This document shows positions 1 to 4,242 of a DNA stretch of 6,554 nt, in pieces (position 1 is the first letter of the stretch; every line of letters begins with the position of its first letter). The position numbers were made by a program, and so were the translations under genes. Source of the DNA: Candidatus Krumholzibacteriia bacterium (GTDB lineage Bacteria; Krumholzibacteriota; Krumholzibacteriia; LZORAL124-64-63); contig JAOZJV010000219.1 in assembly GCA_029935695.1 (NCBI GenBank), forward strand, positions 1 through 6,554, read 5' to 3'. Under the pieces are notes generated by a model, which was not told where the DNA came from, did no database searches, and worked only from the letters and a program-made list of their open reading frames with translations.

Positions 1-598
1 GGGGCATCATCTCGCCCAGGGGAGCCTGGTACTGCCCGCCGATGTGGCATTGCCCGCAGCCTTCACTCAAGGTATCGCCGGCGCTGGTGATGACGATTTC
101 CGCCCAGGCGGTCATGGCAAATGAGCCTGGTTTGGGGCAGGGACGATTCAATTTTCCCATGGCGAAGTTGTCGGCTTTTTTTCCGTTGAAGCCCCAGACG
201 TTGTCGTGGTCTTTGGTGAAAAAACGGTAGTGTGCCGAGCTGGTCAGGTTATCCATGAGGTTGGTGCTGACCTGCTGATCGGACGCATCGGTGTAATGAA
301 TTTTTTCATGGCACTTCAGACAGGTGGAAGGTCCTTCGTAGGTCATCAAACCTTCGACCTGGAAAAGTGCAATGTGGTCAAAGTCGTCTGCCAGATCAGG
401 ATACTCTGCACGGAGTTCGGCGGCCATGGTCTGGATTTCGGATTCGGCAGCCACTGAGATGGGGTACTCGATGCTGCCCGGCCGGCTATCAGCTGGCATC
501 ATGGTGTTGATCAGGTGGGACCAACCTGAGATGACCAGGGCCACCAGAAGGCTCAAAAGCAGGATGAGTATGAAACGCCGACGCTGCAAAACAGGCAT
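1..598 (-). CDS. Multiheme c-type cytochrome, membrane-anchored (N-terminal part; continues past left edge)
   Basis: An open frame runs from ATG at 598 to the window edge without a stop, giving 199 complete codons. The start is preceded by an AGGAG ribosome binding site with 5 bases of spacing. Residues 1-8 are basic (QRRR) and residues 9-23 are strongly hydrophobic, so this is an uncleaved signal anchor or a signal peptide sending the protein to the periplasmic side. Two haem c attachment motifs are visible: CLKCH (Cys93, Cys96, His97) and CGQCH (Cys181, Cys184, His185). More are expected beyond the edge. An SAHY motif (121-124) could supply a distal haem ligand. The order CxxCH, then a His-containing segment, then a second CxxCH followed by IGG recalls octaheme cytochromes of the tetrathionate-reductase or hydroxylamine-oxidoreductase type, but this is a weak resemblance from memory. 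The likely role is periplasmic electron transfer or reduction of a small oxyanion; the substrate is unknown. Confidence 0.85.
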   Translation of the reverse strand, partial: MPVLQRRRFILILLLSLLVALVISGWSHLINTMMPADSRPGSIEYPISVAAESEIQTMAAELRAEYPDLADDFDHIALFQVEGLMTYEGPSTCLKCHEKIHYTDASDQQVSTNLMDNLTSSAHYRFFTKDHDNVWGFNGKKADNFAMGKLNRPCPKPGSFAMTAWAEIVITSAGDTLSEGCGQCHIGGQYQAPLGEMMP

Positions 599-636
599 GG
601 TGACTCCTGGACTAACCGTGATGAATGATATGTTAA

Positions 637-664
637 TTATTAATCATTCAGTTGGTTGGGTCAA
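637..664 (-). promoter_or_regulatory. Candidate sigma70-type promoter of the cytochrome gene
   Basis: On the minus strand, TTGACC (664-659) and TAATAA (642-637) are separated by 16 bases, within the gap between the repeat-protein stop codon and the cytochrome start. The surrounding sequence is AT-rich compared with its neighbours. The predicted transcription start is roughly 30 bases upstream of the cytochrome ATG at 598, leaving room for the AGGAG site. This suggests the cytochrome can be transcribed independently of the upstream repeat gene. Prediction is by consensus match only. Confidence 0.5.
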
Positions 665-677
665 GAAATCAGCACTC

Positions 678-1682
678 CTAAAAATGGGCATTGATTCCCG
701 GCAGCCACTGCAGTCCGGAAGGGTTATTGCCCGCATAGTTCAAAAGGCCTATTTGTATCCCTTGAAGAACCTCGGCCCGGTTGAATATTCCGATGGTCAA
801 CCCGGTGGATTTTTTGGTTTTAGTATAGATTCCGGTGGCCAATCCGGTCATGGATTCTGTTTTCAGATACCCGAGGGCCAGGGCTGCTCCCGAGGCTTCT
901 TCCGCCCCGATGCCACAACCGGCAAACAGGCCCTGAATGGTCCGGCCTCCAATGCCCAGTCCGCCCAGGGCGACCCCGGTGATGTCGTGCCCGCCAACTC
1001 CCAGTCCGCCAATGGCAACCCCGGTGATGTCGTGCCCGCCAACTCCCAGTCCGCCAATGGCAACACCGGTGATATCTTCAGCTCCAAGACCCAGTCCGCC
1101 CACGGCGATACCGGTGATCTCATGGGCACCCAGGCCCAAACCACCAAATAAAATGCCGGTGGCGTTTTCGCAGCCCATTCCGAGGCCGGCCAGAGCGATG
1201 CCCTGAACATCCTGAGCTCCCATGCCCAGGCCTGCGATAAAGACACCCTGCATATTGTGAGCGCCGATCCCCAGGCCCGCAACACCGATCCCCTGCATAT
1301 CTTCAGCGCCGATGCCGAGGCCGCCAATGGTGATGCCCTGCATATGTCCATGCCCGGTGCCCAGTCCAGCCAGGTTGATCCCCTGGAATTGATAACCATC
1401 CAAACCGGCAATGCCGATGTTGATTCCCTGGTAAACAGCCTGACGATTATCCTGATGAGCCCAGAGCATCAGGTTTAGACCTTGTGAATTATAAATGCCC
1501 CGATCCCGAAAATTCAGACGCACACCGGAAAACTGTTCCAGATTTCCAAAACCCAACCCCACCTTGTTGGTGGGCAGGCCAAACCCTCCTGCCTGAACCG
1601 GAGCAGCGATCAAAACAAGAAACACCAGGGCAAGCAGAAGGGAAGTGGAATATTGAATTTTGAAATGATGAAAACTCCGCAT
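678..1682 (-). CDS. Secreted glycine-rich pentadecapeptide-repeat protein, probably cell-surface or outer-membrane associated
   Basis: This 334-residue protein starts at ATG 1682, with GAGGA five bases upstream. Residues 1-31 form a typical Sec signal peptide: a hydrophobic core at about 14-27 and an AAPVQA end suggesting cleavage after Ala31. Nearly all of the mature chain is a repeat in the register G-(I/V/L)-x-(I/V/L)-(G/A)-G-L-G-(I/L/V/M)-G-(A/G)-(E/H)-D-(I/M)-(Q/T). I count 16 consecutive units of 14-15 residues from Gly86 to Ser322. More diverged units begin at Gly53 and Gly68, and a 12-residue cap ends in Asn-Ala-His-Phe. The ten units from 101 to 250 are all exactly 15 residues; outer units lose the GLG core but keep the G-phi-x-phi pattern. 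The final Phe resembles an outer-membrane beta-signal. There are no catalytic motifs. The pattern and the GIQIGLLNYAGNN end recall surface repeat proteins named after Leptospira LA_2272, from memory and unverified. A beta-solenoid or beta-sheet fold is likely; the function is unknown. Confidence 0.85.
   Translation of the reverse strand: MRSFHHFKIQYSTSLLLALVFLVLIAAPVQAGGFGLPTNKVGLGFGNLEQFSGVRLNFRDRGIYNSQGLNLMLWAHQDNRQAVYQGINIGIAGLDGYQFQGINLAGLGTGHGHMQGITIGGLGIGAEDMQGIGVAGLGIGAHNMQGVFIAGLGMGAQDVQGIALAGLGMGCENATGILFGGLGLGAHEITGIAVGGLGLGAEDITGVAIGGLGVGGHDITGVAIGGLGVGGHDITGVALGGLGIGGRTIQGLFAGCGIGAEEASGAALALGYLKTESMTGLATGIYTKTKKSTGLTIGIFNRAEVLQGIQIGLLNYAGNNPSGLQWLPGINAHF
717..1427 (-). repeat. Coding tandem array of 16 units, 42-45 bases each
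   Basis: This stretch encodes residues 86-322 of the secreted repeat protein as 16 consecutive units. Thirteen are 45 bases (15 codons) and three, starting at Gly251, Gly280 and Gly294, are 42 bases. Units in the centre (about 933-1382) are the most alike, while both ends are diverged. This is typical of an old array with ongoing duplication in its middle. No unit is interrupted by a stop or frameshift, so the length change stays in frame. Confidence 0.85.
973..1064 (-). repeat. Near-identical adjacent 45-base units (recent duplication)
   Basis: Bases 973-1019 are identical to 1018-1064, a shift of exactly 45 bases. The first differences are at 972 versus 1017 and at 1020 versus 1065. Both copies encode the same 15 residues, GVAIGGLGVGGHDIT, at residues 206-220 and 221-235. 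Neighbouring units differ from these at several positions, including silent ones, so this pair looks like the most recent duplication, or a gene-conversion product. Confidence 0.85.
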
Positions 1683-1793
1683 TGTGATCCTCGCGTATTT
1701 GAGAAAAAAACTTCCTTCAAAGAAGTAGACGGCGATGGGAGTTAAAGGTTACAAAACAGGATGAAATAGCACGGACAAAGACCTTCCTGTTCC

Positions 1794-1822
1794 TTGTTAT
1801 ATCCTTAATTGAGTACCATAAT
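1794..1822 (+). promoter_or_regulatory. Candidate sigma70-type promoter for the plus-strand membrane-protein unit
   Basis: TTGTTA (1794-1799) and CATAAT (1817-1822) are separated by exactly 17 bases. The -10 element matches TATAAT at five of six positions and the -35 element matches TTGACA at four of six. Transcription would start near 1829, giving a leader of about 49 bases before the ATG at 1878. It lies in the 195-base divergent intergenic region 1683-1877. I could not define a comparably good promoter for the repeat gene reading the other way. Confidence 0.5.
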
Positions 1823-1877
1823 GCGTCGATACATATCTTCCAGTGGATAAAAGCCCTAGCTTTGAAGGCAGTTGAAT

Positions 1878-1964
1878 ATGGATTTTCTCAAAAACAAACC
1901 CCTCTTTTTAACCCTGATCATCGTGACCGGAGCAGTGGTTCTGATCACGGCCCTTTCCATGTGA
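1878..1964 (+). CDS. Small hydrophobic 28-residue ORF, overlapping the next gene
   Basis: ATG at 1878 opens a 28-codon frame ending in TGA at 1962-1964. A GAAGG ribosome binding site lies 9 bases upstream, and a promoter candidate lies at 1794-1822. The peptide begins MDFLKNKPLF and continues as one hydrophobic segment (about residues 8-27), with positive charges before it, so it would be a single-pass membrane peptide with its N-terminus inside. Its stop overlaps the ATG of the following membrane protein as TGATG, a classic arrangement for translational coupling. Two readings are possible. It may be a real small membrane protein or leader that delivers ribosomes to the next gene. Alternatively it may be the first transmembrane helix of that gene, split off by a one-base frameshift. 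I cannot decide between these from one sequence. Confidence 0.5.
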   Translation: MDFLKNKPLFLTLIIVTGAVVLITALSM

Positions 1965-2329
1965 TGATCTGTATCCTGGTTCTCTTCCTTTTGGTGCGCC
2001 TGGGTGAAGTCACTGGTCATCTGCCTGTGCTGGCCACCAGTTATGCCGACGACCTGCTGTGCATGCCTCTGGTGCTGGGGATTGTTCTCTGGTGCCATCG
2101 TCATCTGGGGAAGCAGAGCATGACCTACACTCTGCCGCGCAGCCACAGTCTTCTGACACTGGCTTTGTTTGCCCTCTATTTTGAAGGATTGCTTCCCCGG
2201 TTGAAAGTTTCAGCGGTGGCGGATCCCATGGATCTTCTGATGTATCTGGCGGGCTATCTGATCTTTGAAACACTGATGAACAAAAAGGCCTCACCCATCA
2301 GGCAGGGCTACCATCAAGGGTCTGCCTGA
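1964..2329 (+). CDS. Conserved-looking polytopic membrane protein, 121 residues
   Basis: Four hydrophobic segments are visible, at about residues 2-17, 30-45, 62-77 and 88-105. Three polar-hydrophobic motifs look conserved: YADDLLCMP (27-35), FEGLLPRL (73-80) and ADPMDLLMYLAG (86-97). The motif pattern recalls small membrane proteins of Bacteroidota and allied phyla sometimes annotated as magnesium-citrate secondary transporters. That is memory-based and the activity is unproven. I chose ATG 1964 because the same frame further upstream, opened only by TTG at 1862, reads as a polar stretch unlike a membrane protein, while another frame there encodes a well-initiated hydrophobic peptide. The ATG has no ribosome binding site of its own, so translation probably depends on coupling with the upstream ORF. 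GTG at 1961 is an alternative start. The 3' end overlaps the convergent kinase gene by 32 bases. Confidence 0.6.
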   Translation: MICILVLFLLVRLGEVTGHLPVLATSYADDLLCMPLVLGIVLWCHRHLGKQSMTYTLPRSHSLLTLALFALYFEGLLPRLKVSAVADPMDLLMYLAGYLIFETLMNKKASPIRQGYHQGSA

Positions 2330-4118
2330 CAATGCGAGTAAGGGCTTCGGATCCGAAGGGTTTTTTCAGGAAAGGGTGGGGTGAATGGGAAATACCCGTC
2401 AGGTTGAGTTTGTTGTCCACATATCCTGACATGAAAACAACCTTCAGCTGAGGTTCCTGTCTGAGAAGACCTGCGGACAACTCCACACCACTGATTCCCG
2501 GCATCACCACATCAGTCAATAACAGGTCAATGCTTTCTCGATGAACCGTAAAAATTTCACTGGCTTCGGAAGCATCTTCGGCGATCAGGACAGTGTAACC
2601 GTACTGCTGCAAAACCGTAGTGGTGAGGCTGCGCACCAGGGGTTCGTCCTCCACCACAAGAATGGTTTCTGAACCTCGCAGTTGTTGGCTGGTGATGGTG
2701 AGAGGTGCGGGCTCATCAACAATCTCATCAACGACACCAGGAAAAAGAATGGTGAATTGACTGCCTTTGCCAGGAGTTGATTCCACAGAAAGATGACCCT
2801 TGTTTTGATGCACAACCCCATAGACGGTGGCCAGTCCCATGCCCGTGCCCTGATTGACATCCTTGGTTGTAAAAAAGGGGTCAAAAATTCTATTTTGAAT
2901 GGCCTGGTCCATGCCGCAACCAGTGTCCGAAATGACCAGAAAAACATATTGTCCTGCTAATTTTTCTTTGCAGAGACCACACTGCTGCTGACTGATGTTT
3001 TTGGAGTAGAGGTCCACCAGAAGGGATCCTCCATCGGGCATGGCTTCACGGGCATTGACCACCAGATTAAGCAACACCTGATCCAATTGAATGCTGTCGA
3101 TGAAAATATTAGGCAGGTCTTCGGAAATATTGAGTTCAACCCGGATGTCTTCACCCATCATGCGCGTGAGCATACGCAGACTTTCGCGCACAGTGTGGGC
3201 TGGATCCACAAGCCGTGGTGTGGCGATCTGTTTGCGACTGAAGGTCAACAGCTGCGCGGTCAAATCTGTGGCTTTGCGTCCCGCTTTTTGGATTTCCAAT
3301 AATTCAAAAGGTTTTTCAGCCTGGTTCTGCGGGTCATCCAAAAGCAAATCGGAATAACCGTTGATCACTGTCAGAAGGTTGTTGAAATCGTGGGCGATGC
3401 CACCGGCCAATCGTCCGATGGCGTCCATTTTTTGTGATTGGGCCAGCTGTGATTCCAGGTCTTCTCTTTCCTGCCGGGCCGCACGGTATTCAGTGATGTC
3501 GGTGCAAATACCTTCCAGGGATGTTGCCTGGCCCTTGTCATTGAATCCAAAGGCGTGTCTCTGGTTGACCCAGACGATGTGCCCCTGTTTGTGGGTCACG
3601 CGGTATTCCACATGGGGAGCGACATCCCCCCGGGCAATTTGCCGGTTCAGCTCTTCAAAAACCTGTCGGTCATCGGGGATGACCAGTTCTTCCAGCAGAC
3701 GGGGGTTGGCAAGAAATTCTTCCGGGGTATGCCCGGTCAGGGTGAACACGGCGGGGCTGACATACTCGTAACGATGCTCCAGGAGCAACCAGCGAAAAAT
3801 CACATCCCGGGCATTTTCTGCCAGCAGGCGGAAACGCTCCTCACTGGCGGCCAATTCCTGATGGATGGCGGATTGTTTATCCAATTGGGAAATGTAAAAC
3901 CCGTGAAGGCGGCGGTTAAGAATTCCTATAAAGAATCCCACTGTGCCACCAAAAAGAACGGGAACCAGAAAACCTTTGGGGTCCGTGAAGGAGGCATTGA
4001 TCATAATTTTCTGAGGTATGGAAAATAATGAAAGCACAAGGGCACCAAGCAAAGTGGCCAGCCAGATGGGAACACTCCGGCAGGTGGAATGGGGGCGATG
4101 CTCGGTTTTTGGGGTCAT
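2298..4118 (-). CDS. Membrane-bound PAS hybrid sensor histidine kinase with C-terminal receiver domain
   Basis: This 606-residue protein has two N-terminal transmembrane helices (about 16-34 and 51-67) with only a short loop between them, so it probably senses through its cytoplasmic PAS domain or the membrane. A short coiled segment leads to a PAS/PAC domain (about 92-210; RFRLLAENARDVIF through LEGICTDITEYR). The dimerisation domain carries the H-box GRLAGGIAHDFNNLL with phosphoacceptor His243. The ATPase domain shows the N-box NLVVNAREAMPDGG (Asn351, Asn355), G1 DTGCGM (398-403), F-box FDPFFTTK (412-419) and G2 GTGMGLA (424-430). The receiver domain (about 486-600) has Glu490/Asp491, phosphoacceptor Asp536, Ser564 and Lys586. 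All key residues are present, so it should be active. A CxxC pair (Cys380, Cys383) sits in a loop before G1. The start ATG has GGGAG upstream. No Hpt domain or partner regulator is in view, so signal and output are unknown. Confidence 0.95.
   Translation of the reverse strand: MTPKTEHRPHSTCRSVPIWLATLLGALVLSLFSIPQKIMINASFTDPKGFLVPVLFGGTVGFFIGILNRRLHGFYISQLDKQSAIHQELAASEERFRLLAENARDVIFRWLLLEHRYEYVSPAVFTLTGHTPEEFLANPRLLEELVIPDDRQVFEELNRQIARGDVAPHVEYRVTHKQGHIVWVNQRHAFGFNDKGQATSLEGICTDITEYRAARQEREDLESQLAQSQKMDAIGRLAGGIAHDFNNLLTVINGYSDLLLDDPQNQAEKPFELLEIQKAGRKATDLTAQLLTFSRKQIATPRLVDPAHTVRESLRMLTRMMGEDIRVELNISEDLPNIFIDSIQLDQVLLNLVVNAREAMPDGGSLLVDLYSKNISQQQCGLCKEKLAGQYVFLVISDTGCGMDQAIQNRIFDPFFTTKDVNQGTGMGLATVYGVVHQNKGHLSVESTPGKGSQFTILFPGVVDEIVDEPAPLTITSQQLRGSETILVVEDEPLVRSLTTTVLQQYGYTVLIAEDASEASEIFTVHRESIDLLLTDVVMPGISGVELSAGLLRQEPQLKVVFMSGYVDNKLNLTGISHSPHPFLKKPFGSEALTRIVRQTLDGSPA
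2345..2366 (+). terminator. Possible intrinsic terminator of the plus-strand unit, inside the kinase coding sequence
   Basis: The palindrome CTTCGGATCCGAAG (2345-2358) is followed by GG and then six T residues (2361-2366), starting 16 bases after the membrane-protein stop. It would form a 5-base-pair stem with a GATC loop. The same bases, read on the other strand, encode the Lys-Lys-Pro-Phe-Gly-Ser-Glu motif of the kinase receiver domain. The T run is therefore partly explained by the Lys codons, and the terminator may be fortuitous. Confidence 0.4.
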
Positions 4119-4128
4119 TTTTTCTCCC

Positions 4129-4142
4129 TGTTGAATTCAACA
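4129..4142. promoter_or_regulatory. Perfect 14-base palindrome at the kinase transcription start (possible operator)
   Basis: TGTTGAATTCAACA is a perfect inverted repeat lying between the -10 element (4149-4154) and the ribosome binding site (complement of 4124-4129) of the kinase gene. Its position around the predicted transcription start would suit a repressor operator. It could also fold as a short 5'-leader hairpin next to the ribosome binding site. No matching second copy was noticed in the window. Confidence 0.35.
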
Positions 4143-4148
4143 ATGCAG

Positions 4149-4178
4149 ATTGTAACCTTAATTCCCCATGATATGCAA
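4149..4178 (-). promoter_or_regulatory. Candidate promoter of the sensor kinase gene
   Basis: On the minus strand, TTGCAT (4178-4173) and TACAAT (4154-4149) are separated by 18 bases. The -10 matches consensus at five of six positions; the -35 is weak. It lies just after the terminator of the upstream oxidoreductase gene, so the kinase is probably transcribed separately with a leader of about 25 bases. Confidence 0.5.
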
Positions 4179-4186
4179 GGCAGTAC

Positions 4187-4218
4187 AAAAAACAGGGCCA
4201 CCCCGAAAGGTGGCCCTG
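4187..4218 (-). terminator. Strong rho-independent terminator of the pyruvate:ferredoxin oxidoreductase gene
   Basis: A perfect 10-base-pair inverted repeat (CAGGGCCACC with GGTGGCCCTG, loop TTTCGG; 4193-4218) is followed on the minus strand by six T residues (4192-4187). It begins 25 bases after the stop codon of the oxidoreductase gene at 4243. The stem is GC-rich with no mismatch. There is no T run on the plus-strand side, so it acts in one direction only. Confidence 0.93.
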
Positions 4219-4242
4219 CAATCAACCGTCAATAATTGCCGT

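Noticed and set aside
372..1151. A 259-codon plus-strand frame with a repetitive end rich in Ser, Asn, Gly and Asp
   Set aside because: Its repeats are the mirror of the 45-base units in the secreted protein on the other strand, and its first half crosses the cytochrome gene and promoter region.
933..1382. CRISPR-like appearance of regularly spaced similar 45-base units
   Set aside because: The units are directly adjacent, without spacers, lie in one open reading frame and encode a clear amino-acid repeat behind a signal peptide.
863..1411. A 182-codon Trp-rich minus-strand frame overlapping the repeat gene
   Set aside because: It is the same repeat read in another frame, with no signal peptide, no ribosome binding site and no recognisable domain.
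1862..1963. N-terminal extension of the membrane protein to TTG at 1862
   Set aside because: The extra residues are polar and unlike the rest, the start codon is rare, and a better-initiated hydrophobic ORF uses another frame over the same bases.
2282..2302. Possible terminator for the kinase gene (GCCT and AGGC around an 8-base loop, then a short T run on the minus strand)
   Set aside because: The stem is only four base pairs and the T run is five, so it is too weak to call.
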